From contig PSRI01000138.1 of the NCBI GenBank assembly GCA_003175935.1, positions 1 to 64,000 on the forward strand: DNA of 64,000 bases, written 5' to 3'. Below are positions 19,257 through 31,500 of the stretch, in pieces; within the stretch, counting starts at the first letter, position 1; each line of letters starts with the position of its first letter. A program made the translations under genes and the position numbers. The notes under the pieces were generated by a model. That model saw only the letters and a list, made by a program, of their open reading frames with translations, ran no database searches and was not told where the DNA came from. This stretch comes from Bacteroidota bacterium. GTDB lineage: Bacteria > Bacteroidota > Bacteroidia > Chitinophagales > Chitinophagaceae.

Positions 19257-21698
19257 ATGCAGGTATTAAAATTCGGCGGCACATCAGTAGGTAGCGCTGA
19301 AAATATCAGGAAGGTTATAGAAATCGTAAAAGAAAAACTGGCTAATGATAGCGCTATTGTAATTGTTTCTGCCCTGAGTGGTACAACGGATGCATTGATA
19401 CAATGTGGTGAACTCGCATCTAACGGGGATGAGCAATACAAAGACAAACTTCTGGAAATAGAACAGCGACACCTCGAAACTGCAAAGAAATTATTGCCTG
19501 TTCAACAGCAAAGTTCAGTTCTTAGCCTGGTTAAGAAAATGTGCAACGAGATGGAAGACATCTGCAATGGTGTTTTTCTCCTGGGCGAATTATCAGCCAG
19601 GACTCGCGACAGGATTGTAAGCTTCGGCGAGCTCACTTCTTCACAAATAATTTCAGCAGCATTTTTAGCATCCGGAGTAAAAACAGTCTGGAAAGATTCG
19701 CGAGAAATTATTCGCACCAATTCTGCATTCGGTCATGCAGTTGTTGACTTCCATACAACGAATCATTTAATTACTGAAGATATTAAAACAGTTAAAGAGC
19801 CATTAATCGTTGCACCGGGTTTTATTGCAAGTGATGCGAATGGTATTACTACCACTTTGGGTCGTGGTGGTTCTGACTATACAGCGGCAATATTTGCGGC
19901 AGGGGTTAACGCTTCAGTATTGGAAATATGGACAGACGTTTCGGGCATGATGACTGCCGATCCAAGATGGGTGAGCAACGCCCGGGTAATTCCTTCCATC
20001 TCTTACCAGGAGGGAATGGAACTTTCACATTTTGGTGCCAAGGTAATATATCCGCCTACTATTCAGCCGGTGATGAGTAAAGGAATTCCGGTGTGGATCA
20101 AAAATACATTTGCACCTTCTGACCATGGAACCATTATTGAAAAAAAATCGACTGGTAATGGCAAAGCCATTCGTGGCATTTCCAGCATCAACAATATTGC
20201 ACTTTTGAGCTTGGAAGGGAGTGGAATGGTTGGAGTGCCTGGATTTTCAAGGCGACTTTTTGAAGCCCTATCTGCATCGCAGATTAACGTAATCCTCATT
20301 ACGCAGGGGTCTTCTGAACATTCCATTTGTGTTGGTATCGAGTCGGCTTTTGCTGAAAGGGCCAAGGAGGCCGTGGATAATGCATTTGCCAATGAAATTG
20401 CTGTAGAAAAAGTAGAGCCTTTGGAGATTGAACAGGGACTTTCGATAGTTGCGCTTGTTGGTGAAAATATGAAAAGTCACCCCGGCGTGAGTGGAAAAAT
20501 GTTTGGTGCGCTGGGGCGAAACGGTGTTAACGTAAGAGCTATCGCCCAGGGTTCATCAGAAAGAAATATTTCTGCGGTTGTGGCTACCCGTGATGTTCGA
20601 AAGGCAATAAATGTTTTACACGAAGAATTTTTTGAAACCAGCTATAAACAGGTAAACCTTTTTGTGGTTGGAACCGGTAATGTTGGAAGCAAACTTCTTT
20701 CCCAGCTCAAACAGCAATTGCCTTATCTCGCCGATCAGCTTCGCTTAGCCGTTAGGGTCATTGGATTGGCGAACAGTCGCAAAATGGTGATAAATGATGA
20801 AGGGGTAGATCTGGCCAATTGGAAAGAACTACTTGAAGCTGGTGAAAATGCAGAACTCAATCAGTTTGTCGATCTAATCATTAGTAAGAATCTCAGGAAT
20901 GCAGTTTTTGTTGATATAACAGCAAGCGATTCCGTAGCCGGGATTTATGATCGGTTACTTCAAAAAAGCATTTCTGTTGTGGCCTGTAATAAAGTTGCAG
21001 CTTCATCAAATTACAGCTATTATAAAAAATTGAAAGACCTGGCCCGTGAATACAATTCTCAATTTCTTTTAGAAACGAATGTGGGTGCAGGTCTACCGGT
21101 AATTGGAACGCTCAATGATTTAATGAGAAGCGGTGATAAGATTAATAAAATTGAGGCGGTACTGAGCGGTACGCTGAATTTTGTATTCAATAATTATGAT
21201 GGTAGCAGAAGCTTTGCAGAAGTAGTTAAGCAGGCACAGGATGAAGGTTACACCGAACCGGATCCAAGACTTGATCTCAGTGGCAAGGATGTAATGCGTA
21301 AAATCATGATTCTTGCCAGGGAATCGGGTGAAAAGCTGGAAATGGAAGATATTAGCTGTAATGGATTCCTCCCAGATTCATGTATGCAGGGAGATGTTAC
21401 CGCTTTTTACAAAGAAATGGCAAGACACGAAGCGCATTTCAGAAAAATATACGAAGAGGCGAAATCAAAGAACTGCAAATTGAAATTTGTTGCAAAATTT
21501 GAAAATGGAAAGGCAGGAGTTGGCTTGCAGTTCATACCGCCACAGCATGATCTGTATCACCTTTATGGAAAAGACAATGTTGTTTTATTTTATACCGATA
21601 GGTATCCTGAGCAACCTTTGGTTGTGAAAGGCGCCGGCGCTGGTGCCGAAGTAACTGCTTCTGGAGTATTTGCAGATATCATTCGTGCTGCGAGGTAA
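19257..21698 (+). CDS. thrA: Bifunctional aspartate kinase / homoserine dehydrogenase
   Basis: VLKFGGTSVGSAENIRKV, two ACT-like segments, VNLFVVGTGNVGSKLLSQL homoserine dehydrogenase domain. Confidence 0.95.
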   Translation: MQVLKFGGTSVGSAENIRKVIEIVKEKLANDSAIVIVSALSGTTDALIQCGELASNGDEQYKDKLLEIEQRHLETAKKLLPVQQQSSVLSLVKKMCNEMEDICNGVFLLGELSARTRDRIVSFGELTSSQIISAAFLASGVKTVWKDSREIIRTNSAFGHAVVDFHTTNHLITEDIKTVKEPLIVAPGFIASDANGITTTLGRGGSDYTAAIFAAGVNASVLEIWTDVSGMMTADPRWVSNARVIPSISYQEGMELSHFGAKVIYPPTIQPVMSKGIPVWIKNTFAPSDHGTIIEKKSTGNGKAIRGISSINNIALLSLEGSGMVGVPGFSRRLFEALSASQINVILITQGSSEHSICVGIESAFAERAKEAVDNAFANEIAVEKVEPLEIEQGLSIVALVGENMKSHPGVSGKMFGALGRNGVNVRAIAQGSSERNISAVVATRDVRKAINVLHEEFFETSYKQVNLFVVGTGNVGSKLLSQLKQQLPYLADQLRLAVRVIGLANSRKMVINDEGVDLANWKELLEAGENAELNQFVDLIISKNLRNAVFVDITASDSVAGIYDRLLQKSISVVACNKVAASSNYSYYKKLKDLAREYNSQFLLETNVGAGLPVIGTLNDLMRSGDKINKIEAVLSGTLNFVFNNYDGSRSFAEVVKQAQDEGYTEPDPRLDLSGKDVMRKIMILARESGEKLEMEDISCNGFLPDSCMQGDVTAFYKEMARHEAHFRKIYEEAKSKNCKLKFVAKFENGKAGVGLQFIPPQHDLYHLYGKDNVVLFYTDRYPEQPLVVKGAGAGAEVTASGVFADIIRAAR

Positions 21699-21731
21699 AT
21701 ACAATTCAATCAGGCTAAGAAAATTATTAGA

Positions 21732-22652
21732 ATGGAACAGGTAAAAATTTTGTCTCCGGCGACTGTTGCCAATTTGGTTTGTGGATTTGATATCCTCGGC
21801 CTCGCGTTGAACGAGCCGCACGATATCATGTCCATACGGAGAATCGATGCTCCGGAAGTAGAAATAAAAAATTTAGACTCTTTCGGATTGCCTGCGGAAG
21901 CATCAAAAAATGTTGCAGGAGTTGCGTTGCTCGCAATGATGGAGAAATTAGATGACGGGAGGGGATTTGAAATTGCAATAGAGAAAAAAATTATGCCCGG
22001 GAGCGGAATAGGTTCCAGCGCGGCAAGTGCTGCAGGTGCAGTAGTTGCAGCAAATAAGTTGCTGGGAAACATATTCTCCAATGAGGACCTGGTTCAATTC
22101 GCAATGAATGGAGAAAAGCTCGCTTCAGGAGTTAAGCATGCCGACAATATCGCGCCCTGTATTTATGGCGGCATCACTTTAATCCGGAGCATTCATCCTT
22201 TGGACATTGTTTCTATAGCGCCTCCACCATTATTTGTAACCATTGTGCATCCTCAAATTGAAGTGCGCACTTCCGATGCAAGACAAATTTTGCGCAAACA
22301 AATATTGCTTAAGGATGCAATCAGACAGTGGGGAAATATTGGAGGTTTAATTACGGGTTTGATGAAAGGTGACTATGAATTGATAGGCAGGTCACTTGAA
22401 GATGTTATCATAGAACCGGTGAGAAGCATTTTAATTCCGGCTTTTAACGAAGTAAAGTTTAAATGCAAAGAAGCTGGAGCATTGGGCGGTGGAATCTCAG
22501 GCTCGGGGCCTTCCATCTTCATGTTGAGCACAAATGAAAAAACCGCAAGAAATGTTGAAGCCGCCATGATTGAGGTATATACCAAAGAAGGAATCGAATT
22601 TCATACTCACGTCACAACCGTAAATACAGAAGGTGTGCGGGTTGCAAATTGA
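21732..22652 (+). CDS. thrB: Homoserine kinase (GHMP kinase)
   Basis: PGSGIGSSAASAAGAVVAANKLLG GHMP motif; between thrA and thrC. Confidence 0.94.
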   Translation: MEQVKILSPATVANLVCGFDILGLALNEPHDIMSIRRIDAPEVEIKNLDSFGLPAEASKNVAGVALLAMMEKLDDGRGFEIAIEKKIMPGSGIGSSAASAAGAVVAANKLLGNIFSNEDLVQFAMNGEKLASGVKHADNIAPCIYGGITLIRSIHPLDIVSIAPPPLFVTIVHPQIEVRTSDARQILRKQILLKDAIRQWGNIGGLITGLMKGDYELIGRSLEDVIIEPVRSILIPAFNEVKFKCKEAGALGGGISGSGPSIFMLSTNEKTARNVEAAMIEVYTKEGIEFHTHVTTVNTEGVRVAN

Positions 22653-22716
22653 AAAATCATTTTCGTTTGGTCTGGACCGTACTGCATTTATGGGCGGACC
22701 TCATAAAATAATTGGA

Positions 22717-24030
22717 ATGAAGTATTATAGTCTAAATCATAAATCAGAACCAGTCAGTTTCAGAGAAGCTACCATTTTAGGCCAGGCGCCAGATAAAGGT
22801 TTATATTTTCCTGAACAAATTCCGAGAGTAAATCAAAATCTCATCAGCAATATTCATGATTTTTCAAATGAGGAAATTGCATTTTCTGTGATGCAACCAT
22901 ACCTGGGAGATGAAATGCCTGAAGAGATGCTCAGAAAAATTGTCAATGAAACCATTGACTTTCCAATTCCACTTATTCCTGTAACGGGAAATATTTTCTC
23001 CCTCGAACTCTTTCATGGTCCTACGCTTGCATTTAAAGACGTAGGGGCCAGGTTTATGAGCAGATGTCTCGGGTATTTTGCAGTTAAGAATGCGGGAAAG
23101 ATCACCGTTCTCGTTGCAACGTCAGGAGATACCGGTGGTGCTGTAGCGAATGGGTTTTATGGTGTAGATGGAGTAGAAGTGGTAATTCTGTATCCCGCTG
23201 GTAAAGTAAGTTCTGTTCAGGAAAAGCAACTCACTACACTCGGTAAAAATATTCATGCACTGGAGGTATCCGGTACGTTTGATGATTGTCAGCACCTGGT
23301 GAAACAGGCTTTTGCCGACAAAGATTTAACGCAAACTTTGTCACTTACCTCTGCAAATTCGATTAATGTTGCCCGTTGGCTTCCGCAGCAATTATATTAT
23401 TTCCTTGCCTATAAAAGATGGCCGGTTGCGGATCAGGCACCTGTGTTTAGTGTTCCCAGTGGCAATTTTGGAAATATATGCGCAGGAATGCTGGCGAGTA
23501 TATCGGGACTACCGGTAAAACATTTTATTGCGGCATGCAATGCCAATGACGTGGTGCCTAATTATTTGGTGGATGGACAGTTTATTGCTAAAACTGCTGT
23601 TCAAACAATTTCTAATGCAATGGACGTTGCAAATCCAAGCAATTTTGTTCGTGTGATGCAACTATTCGATCAAAATTTTTTCAAACTAAAAGAAAAATTG
23701 ACTGCTTATTCTGTATCAGACGGCGAAACGAGGGAAGCCATCAAAAAAGTAAAAATTGAAAGAGGATATCTTCTGGATCCGCATGGAGCCGTAGGCTATA
23801 TTTCTTTAGATCGTTACCTCGAATCAAACCCCGGATTGAAAGGAATTTTTCTTGAGACAGCGCATCCAGTTAAATTCCTTGATGTAGTTGAACCTATAAC
23901 CGGTGAAAAAATACAGGTGCCTTCCACCGTGGCATCGATTTTGCCAAAGCAGAAAAATAGCCATTTGATGAATGCTGATTATGGGGAACTCAAAGAGTTC
24001 CTTACACAATCGGATGTTTTCAAAAATTGA
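22717..24030 (+). CDS. thrC: Threonine synthase
   Basis: MKYYSLNHKSEPVSFREATILGQAPDKGLYFPE; HGPTLAFKDVGARFM (PLP Lys); ATSGDTGGAVA; ATG at 22717 preferred over 22633. Confidence 0.94.
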   Translation: MKYYSLNHKSEPVSFREATILGQAPDKGLYFPEQIPRVNQNLISNIHDFSNEEIAFSVMQPYLGDEMPEEMLRKIVNETIDFPIPLIPVTGNIFSLELFHGPTLAFKDVGARFMSRCLGYFAVKNAGKITVLVATSGDTGGAVANGFYGVDGVEVVILYPAGKVSSVQEKQLTTLGKNIHALEVSGTFDDCQHLVKQAFADKDLTQTLSLTSANSINVARWLPQQLYYFLAYKRWPVADQAPVFSVPSGNFGNICAGMLASISGLPVKHFIAACNANDVVPNYLVDGQFIAKTAVQTISNAMDVANPSNFVRVMQLFDQNFFKLKEKLTAYSVSDGETREAIKKVKIERGYLLDPHGAVGYISLDRYLESNPGLKGIFLETAHPVKFLDVVEPITGEKIQVPSTVASILPKQKNSHLMNADYGELKEFLTQSDVFKN

Positions 24031-24110
24031 AACTAATTTAAGACGGTTTTGTACGATTTCGTTAACTGGCGAACTGAATTCTTTCGATATTTGCAGAAGA
24101 TGAAAGGCAT

Positions 24111-24680
24111 ATGCACGAAATCGAACCATTCTATAATTGGCGCCATTTGTATACTGCGGAAACAGACGAATTTTCGCCTTTTTTCGGAAGGGAGTATAGT
24201 GAGTTTGAATATTCGCAAACAGTATATAATTACTATATCCATCCTCAATGGGATGAATTCGGTTCGCGCACCCTTTACATGAAAATCCTGTATGCAGATT
24301 ATGAACAGGGATTTGTTATTATTGAATTGATTGGAGAGTGGAACGATGCTATTGAAAACGATATCATGACCCTGAGAAGGGAAGTAACAGATTTTTTGTT
24401 TACTGAAGGCATCACAAAATTCATATTGATAGCTGAGAATGTGCTTAATTTCCATAGTAGCGATGACAGTTATTACGAGGACTGGTTCCAGGAATTAGAG
24501 GATGAAAATGGGTGGGTTGTGATATTAAACATGCCGGAACAATCCCAGCACGATTTCAGAAAGGCACATTTGGATCGATATGTCGAATTATTAGAATATC
24601 TTAACTGGCGAACATTACAGCCTCAACATTTGTTTAATATCATAGACAACCACGTGAGCAAGCGATTGCCGGAAGATTGA
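24111..24680 (+). CDS. Hypothetical protein, 189 aa
   Basis: Single open frame with an ATG, acidic and aromatic-rich, soluble; no family recognised. Confidence 0.65.
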   Translation: MHEIEPFYNWRHLYTAETDEFSPFFGREYSEFEYSQTVYNYYIHPQWDEFGSRTLYMKILYADYEQGFVIIELIGEWNDAIENDIMTLRREVTDFLFTEGITKFILIAENVLNFHSSDDSYYEDWFQELEDENGWVVILNMPEQSQHDFRKAHLDRYVELLEYLNWRTLQPQHLFNIIDNHVSKRLPED

Positions 24681-24856
24681 TCCAATTTGAACTTGCATAG
24701 CTTTTAGCCGCTTATAACTTTCACTTTCGAAATTCTCTAAACGTACTTGCATTAAATTTTCTGTCCTTTAATCAGGATAAAAAATGCATTAAACTGATTT
24801 TAATGAGCGTTCGTGCTTTATTTTTGTGCCCGAATCTCCAAATCTCTTCTACTACT

Positions 24857-25564
24857 ATGACTTGGAAACATATTTTCACTTCATCCATTGGCAAGAAATT
24901 GGTGATGGGTCTGTCTGGTCTTTTTCTCATTACATTCCTTATAATTCATGCCGGTGTCAATGCCTGTATTTGGGCATTTGACCATGGAGAAATGTTTAAT
25001 AAAGCAGCCCATTTCATGGGGTCCACGGTGGTAGTGAGAATTATTGAAATAGGCCTGTTTGCTGGTTTTTTTGTTCATATCATACAGGGCTACGTGCTGG
25101 AAGTACAAAATCGCTCCACGCGAAAAATAGGATATGAAGTAAAAATGGGAAACAAGGGAAGTAAATGGTACAGCAGAAGTATGGGGCTTCTTGGTACACT
25201 CATTCTCCTTTTTTTAATCCTGCATATCTATCATTTTTGGACACCCAGCAGGTTGGGCGGGCTTTGGAATATCAAACCCCTACAACCTGTTTCATACGAA
25301 GGTGGAAAAGAAATTCATAATCTGTATGCCGAAATGATCGCCGTTTTTAGCGATAATCTTTTGGTTGTTGTGATTTATATCCTTGGATGTATTTCCCTTG
25401 CATTTCACCTGTTACATGGATTTCAAAGTGCTTTCCGCACATTGGGATTGCACAATCAAAAATTTGTTCCACTGGTGAAAGGAACAGGCGCTGCATTTGC
25501 AATTATCGTTTCTGTGGTATTTGCGCTGATGCCTATTAGCATTTATTTAAAATGGGTGGATTGA
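24857..25564 (+). CDS. sdhC: Succinate dehydrogenase/fumarate reductase cytochrome b subunit
   Basis: SIGKKLVMGLSGLFLITFLIIHAGVN, HHS-like heme-binding membrane segments; upstream of sdhA and sdhB. Confidence 0.9.
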   Translation: MTWKHIFTSSIGKKLVMGLSGLFLITFLIIHAGVNACIWAFDHGEMFNKAAHFMGSTVVVRIIEIGLFAGFFVHIIQGYVLEVQNRSTRKIGYEVKMGNKGSKWYSRSMGLLGTLILLFLILHIYHFWTPSRLGGLWNIKPLQPVSYEGGKEIHNLYAEMIAVFSDNLLVVVIYILGCISLAFHLLHGFQSAFRTLGLHNQKFVPLVKGTGAAFAIIVSVVFALMPISIYLKWVD

Positions 25565-25624
25565 TTGAGACATTGAGGTTGTTCATTTAATCAAGAATTT
25601 GTTTTATCAACAAATAAATCTCTT

Positions 25625-27598
25625 ATGCTGAATTCGAAAATTCCTGCAGGGCCTCTCGAAAACAAGTGGAAGAACTACAAAGCAACCTGCAAACTGGTAA
25701 ATCCTGCCAACAAAAGAAAAATGGAAATCATTGTGGTTGGAACAGGTCTTGCAGGTGCATCAGCCGCTGCATCCCTTGGAGAATTGGGTTATAAAGTGAA
25801 AGCCTATTGCTTTCAGGATTCCCCTCGCAGAGCACATTCTATTGCAGCCCAGGGTGGAATTAATGCAGCCAAGAATTATCAAAATGATGGCGATTCAGTA
25901 TTCAGACTATTCTACGATACCATTAAAGGTGGAGATTATCGCTCGCGTGAAGGCAACGTTTATAGGTTGGCAGAAGTGAGTGCAAGCATCATTGACCAGT
26001 GCGTTGCCCAGGGTGTACCTTTTGCCAGAGAATATGGAGGACTGCTCAGCAATCGCTCTTTCGGAGGAACACAGGTCCAGAGAACTTTTTACGCTGCAGG
26101 ACAAACAGGTCAGCAGTTGTTGATAGGAGCATACCAGGCTTTGGAAAGACAGGTTGCCCTCGGAAATGTTACGATGTACAGTCGCCATGAAATGCTGGAC
26201 CTTGTTACTATTGATGGTAAGGCGCGGGGAATTATTTGCAGAAACCTCATCACCGGAGAACTCGAACGCCATTTCGGTCATGCAGTGCTGTTATGTAGCG
26301 GTGGTTATGGCAACGTATTTTATCTTTCAACTAATGCCATGGGCTGTAACGTTACTGCCGCATGGAAAGCACATAAGAAGGGAGCTTATTTTGGCAATCC
26401 TTGTTTCACACAAATTCATCCGACATGCATACCGGTAACTGGTGATCATCAGTCAAAACTTACACTGATGTCGGAGAGCTTAAGGAATGATGGAAGAATC
26501 TGGGTTCCCAAAAAGCAGGGCGATTCCCGAAAAGCAAAAGATATTCCGGAAGACGAAAGGGACTATTACCTGGAAAGAAGATATCCCGCATTTGGTAACC
26601 TTGTTCCACGCGATGTGGCATCAAGGGCCGCAAAGGAGAGATGTGATGCGGGCTATGGTGTAGGGAGTTCCAGGCAGGCAGTATTTCTCGACTATGCAGC
26701 AGCTATTGAACGCTATGGCAAAATAGAAGCTGGTAAACAGGCTATGGATCATGCCGATCATGATACTATTGTGAAAATGGGGAAGGATGTGGTAAAAGAG
26801 AAATATGGTAATCTCTTCGATATGTACGAAAAGATCACCGGTGAAAATCCATATGAAGTGCCAATGAGAATTTATCCCGCCGTGCACTATACAATGGGTG
26901 GACTTTGGGTTAACTATGAACTCATGACCAATATTCCCGGCTTATACTGCCTGGGTGAAGCGAATTTTTCGGACCATGGTGCAAACCGTCTCGGTGCTTC
27001 TGCCTTAATGCAGGGTCTGGCCGATGGATACTTCGTGATTCCATATACGATTGGTAATTATCTGGCCGATGAAATCAGAACTGCAGCTATTCCAACAGAT
27101 CACCCCGCTTTTGCAGAGACGGAAAATAAAGTGAAAGACCGCATTAATTCCCTCATGAACATCAAGGGTAACCGAAGCGTTGAAAGTTTCCATAAAAGGC
27201 TCGGAAAAATTATGTGGGATAAATGCGGAATGGCGAGGAATGCTCAGGGCCTGAAAGAAGCGGTTGAAGAAATAAGGGCACTGAAAAATGAATTCTGGAG
27301 CGATGTAAAAATTCCAGGAGGAATTAATGAACTTAATCCGGAATTGGATAAAGCCAATCGTGTTGCAGATTTTATCGAGCTCGGAGAATTAATGTGCCTG
27401 GATGCACTCGATAGAAATGAAAGTTGTGGAGGCCACTTCCGCGAGGAGTTTCAAACAGAAGAAGGTGAAGCATTGAGACAGGATGATAAATACATGTTTG
27501 TTTCTGCATGGGAATATAAAGGCGATAACAAATGGGATCTGCACAAAGAAGAACTCAATTACGAAGTGGTGAAACCCAGTCAAAGAAGCTATAAATAA
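25625..27598 (+). CDS. sdhA: Succinate dehydrogenase/fumarate reductase flavoprotein subunit
   Basis: [53 protein letters not shown]-binding motif. Confidence 0.95.
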   Translation: MLNSKIPAGPLENKWKNYKATCKLVNPANKRKMEIIVVGTGLAGASAAASLGELGYKVKAYCFQDSPRRAHSIAAQGGINAAKNYQNDGDSVFRLFYDTIKGGDYRSREGNVYRLAEVSASIIDQCVAQGVPFAREYGGLLSNRSFGGTQVQRTFYAAGQTGQQLLIGAYQALERQVALGNVTMYSRHEMLDLVTIDGKARGIICRNLITGELERHFGHAVLLCSGGYGNVFYLSTNAMGCNVTAAWKAHKKGAYFGNPCFTQIHPTCIPVTGDHQSKLTLMSESLRNDGRIWVPKKQGDSRKAKDIPEDERDYYLERRYPAFGNLVPRDVASRAAKERCDAGYGVGSSRQAVFLDYAAAIERYGKIEAGKQAMDHADHDTIVKMGKDVVKEKYGNLFDMYEKITGENPYEVPMRIYPAVHYTMGGLWVNYELMTNIPGLYCLGEANFSDHGANRLGASALMQGLADGYFVIPYTIGNYLADEIRTAAIPTDHPAFAETENKVKDRINSLMNIKGNRSVESFHKRLGKIMWDKCGMARNAQGLKEAVEEIRALKNEFWSDVKIPGGINELNPELDKANRVADFIELGELMCLDALDRNESCGGHFREEFQTEEGEALRQDDKYMFVSAWEYKGDNKWDLHKEELNYEVVKPSQRSYK

Positions 27599-27645
27599 AT
27601 TCAACGCAAAGAATCTATCTAAACAAAATATTTCGATCAGATAAT

Positions 27646-28410
27646 ATGGAACACTATACAATGAACCTGACTTTGAAAGTCTGGAGACAGAAAAACAAGA
27701 ATGACAGGGGAGGTTTCATTACTTACAAAGTGAAGGATATTTCTTCTGAAATGTCTTTTTTGGAAATGTTCGATGTTTTGAATGAAAGACTTATTGAAGA
27801 AAGTGAGGAACCCATTGCCTTTGATCACGATTGTCGCGAAGGAATTTGCGGGATGTGTTCCATGTATATTAACGGAAGACCTCATGGACCCTGGGAGGGT
27901 ACAACTACATGTCAGCTTCACATGAGAGCATTTAAGGACGGGGACACCATTGTGGTTGAGCCTTGGAGGGCAAATTCATTTCCTGTAATTAAGGATTTGA
28001 TTGTAGATAGAACTTCTTTTGACAGGATCATTCAGGCAGGAGGTTTTATTTCTGTGAATACAGGTAATGCTGTAGATGGAAACAGCATTCCTATTGAAAA
28101 AGCAAAGGCAGATGATTCTTTTGCGGCAGCAGCATGCATCGGTTGCGGCGCTTGTGTCGCGGCCTGCAAAAACAGCTCCGCGATGTTGTTTGTGAGCGCA
28201 AAAGTTTCTCATTTGGCTTTATTGCCCCAGGGTGAACCAGAAAAGAAGACACGCGTTTTGAATATGATTGCGCAAATGGACAAAGAAGGCTTTGGCGGTT
28301 GCACCAATACTGGCGCCTGCGAGGCGGTTTGTCCAAAGGAAATTTCACTTGATAATATAGCCCGCCTAAACCAGGAATTTATAGGGGCTTCGGTAAAGAC
28401 AGGAAAATAA
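27646..28410 (+). CDS. sdhB: Succinate dehydrogenase/fumarate reductase iron-sulfur subunit
   Basis: [53 protein letters not shown]. Internal start at 27661 is possible. Confidence 0.95.
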   Translation: MEHYTMNLTLKVWRQKNKNDRGGFITYKVKDISSEMSFLEMFDVLNERLIEESEEPIAFDHDCREGICGMCSMYINGRPHGPWEGTTTCQLHMRAFKDGDTIVVEPWRANSFPVIKDLIVDRTSFDRIIQAGGFISVNTGNAVDGNSIPIEKAKADDSFAAAACIGCGACVAACKNSSAMLFVSAKVSHLALLPQGEPEKKTRVLNMIAQMDKEGFGGCTNTGACEAVCPKEISLDNIARLNQEFIGASVKTGK

Positions 28411-28428
28411 AATGATCTTCCAATATTA

Positions 28429-28454
28429 GCCCCTGATTTCAGGGGCATTTTTAT
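28429..28454 (+). terminator. Intrinsic terminator after sdhB
   Basis: GCCCCTGA-TT-TCAGGGGC followed by ATTTTTAT. Confidence 0.85.
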
Positions 28455-28537
28455 GCCCTAAAAGCAGCGTTAACGGCCATTTTAGCGTTGATAAACAATA
28501 AATTCTAATTTTAGGCATTGTTAGAAAAAAAGAAGGA

Positions 28538-31500
28538 TTGAAAAACCACCTGCTTCTGATACTACTGGGCCTGGTCTTGGTGCAATGTGGTTATGCGCAA
28601 ATCAACCCTTCTCCCTCAAATCTTAGGAGAAAATATATACCTGCCCAGAAGGATACCGTCCAACTGGACTCTCTAAGTATTATTCCAAATTCATTTTCGA
28701 TTCCTGGCGTCGATCAATCTGCATATTCACTCGATCAGTATAATGCAAAACTCATTTGGAAGAAAAAGCCAAAGTCCGATAGCGTATGGGCATTTTACAG
28801 AGTGTTTCCGGGAAAATTCAGTACCACATATCAGCGTTTGAAATTTGATAGTATCCAAAATAATTTTTTGGCGGCACCCGTAACCATCAATTATGGAAAT
28901 GAGGTACAGAATACCATATTCGATTTTGGTAATGTGAACTACAACGGTAGTTTCGGCAGGGCACTTTCATTTGGTAACAGACAGGATGTAGTGGTTAATT
29001 CAAGCCTCAATCTGCAAATGAACGGTTACCTGGGCGATAGCATCATGGTATCTGCGGCAATTACTGACAACAATATTCCTATTCAGCCTGACGGGAATAC
29101 ACAAAACCTGAATGAATTTGATAAAGTGTTTATCCAATTCAAGAAAAACGGGTGGCATTTCGATATTGGTGATATCGATATCCGGCAACAACAAAGCTTT
29201 TTTTTAAATTTTTATTCGAGGCTTCAGGGAGCAGAATTTGAGCAGCAAACCAAAATTGGGCAAAATGGATCAAATGACCTTTTGGTGAGCGGAGCCGTTG
29301 CAAAAGGAAAATATACAAGAAATATTTTCCAGGGTATTGAAGGTAACCAGGGACCATACAGGCTTACCGGTGCGAATAATGAACTTTTCTTTATTGTTCT
29401 GGCTAATACGGAGCGGGTTTATATAGACGGAGAACTAATGCAGCGCGGCGAGGACCAGGATTATGTTATTAACTACAATACTGCAGAGATAACGTTTACG
29501 CCCAAACGAATGATAACAAAAGATAAGAGGATACAGGTGGAATTTGGGTACGCAGACCGGAACTTCCTTAATTCGCAGCTATATGCAATGGACGAACTCA
29601 GACTCAATAAGAGACTAAAATTCAGAGTGGCCGCATACAGCAACGTGGATGCTAAGAATTCCCCTATAAATCAACCGCTGGACACTAAACAAAGACAATT
29701 TTTAGCAGACGTGGGTGACAGCGTTCAAAATGCCTATTACCCTTCAGCAACACTGGACACTTTTTCTGTGACTAAAATTCTATATAAAAAAATTGATACG
29801 CTCATCAATGGAAGTTTCCACGATTCAATTTATGTATATTCTACCGATCCGGATAATGCAAAGTATAATCTTGGATTTACGGATGTTGGCATAGGCAAGG
29901 GAAATTATGTGCCCGACGAAACAAGTGCCGCTAACGGTAAAGTTTATCGCTGGGTTTCACCTGATACAAATGGAAACAGGCTTGGTCAGTTTGAAGCAAA
30001 AATTTTGCTTATCGCTCCAAAGAAACAGCAATTAGTGAGTATAGGCGCAGAGTATGCTTTATCGAAAACAACTGTCGTCAGTACTGAAATGGCTTTGAGC
30101 AACTATGATATCAACACGCTTTCTACAAAAGATAAATCCGATAATACCGGCTTTGCAGGAAGAATGTTGGTAACTGATACGAGGCCGATGAAGAATTCTA
30201 AAAAAGGATACCAATTGCAGACAAATCTTGGATACGAATGGGTACAACAAACTTTTAGGCCCGTTGAGAGGTTGAGAAGTGTTGAATTTTATCGGGACTG
30301 GGGTCTTCCATTAAATGCAAGCTATGCTACAGAGAATTTATTTTACGGGGGCTTCAATATTAAAAATAAAGGAACGCAAAGTCTGGCATACCAGTTTGCA
30401 TCCTACAATCGCAGCGATGATTACAATGGAATAAGAAACAGTATTCTTCATTCCGCAAATTTCAGTTCCTGGAGAATCAATGATCAGTTTAACCTTACCA
30501 ATTTCAATCAGCAATCGCAAAAAGGGTATTATTTCAAACCTGTGGTAGATATTGCCAGAACATTTAAGAAACTTGGTAATTACATTTTAGGTGGAGGATT
30601 CAGTCTTGAAGAAAATTACCTAAAGTATCGGCAATTTGATTCTCTCAATACTGCCAGCTTCTCTTTTACTATCTGGCAGGCATACCTGAAGTCGCCCGAC
30701 AATAAACCGAATAAATGGGGTGTGACCTATTATGCAAGAAATGATAAATACCCGTATTTGGGAAAGCTTACAAAGTCTGACAGGAGCAACAATGTGACTA
30801 TGTATACCGACCTCATGAAAAACCCGAAGCATCAGCTTCGCCTAAGCGCAACATATAGGAAATTAACAGTACTTGATACACTGGTAACAAACCAAAAGCC
30901 CGACGAAAGTGTATTGGGCAGGGCTGAATATTTTATTAATGAATTCAAAGGCTTATTAAATGGTAATGTGCTTTATGAGGTGGGAACAGGGCAGGAGCAA
31001 AAAAGGGATTTCACCTATCTTGAAGTTCCGGCGGGACAGGGTGAATATACATGGATCGATTACAATGGTGATGGAATTCCTCAGCTCAATGAATTTGAAA
31101 TTGCGAAATTCCAGGATCAGGCTAAATATGTCAGGGTGTTTACGCCTACTAATGAATTTATTCGTGCGAATTATTTGCAGTTCAATTATAGTCTGAATAT
31201 TAACCCAAGAGCCTCAATCAATATCAGCAAGGCAAATTCTTTTCAAAAATTTCTGGCGCGTTTATATTTCCAAAGTTCCCTCCAGATTTTCAAGAAAGAA
31301 AAATCGAATGAACTGGTAAATTTCAATCCTTTCAGCAATACTATTGCCGATACTTCAATTATTACGTTGAGTCAGATTTTTAGCAATTCATTTTCGTTTA
31401 ACCGGTACAGTAATGTATGGGGCCTTGATTTTAATAATGTCCGCAGCAGTGCCAAGGCTTTTCTGACCTACGGATATGAAAGCCACAAACTGGATGACTG

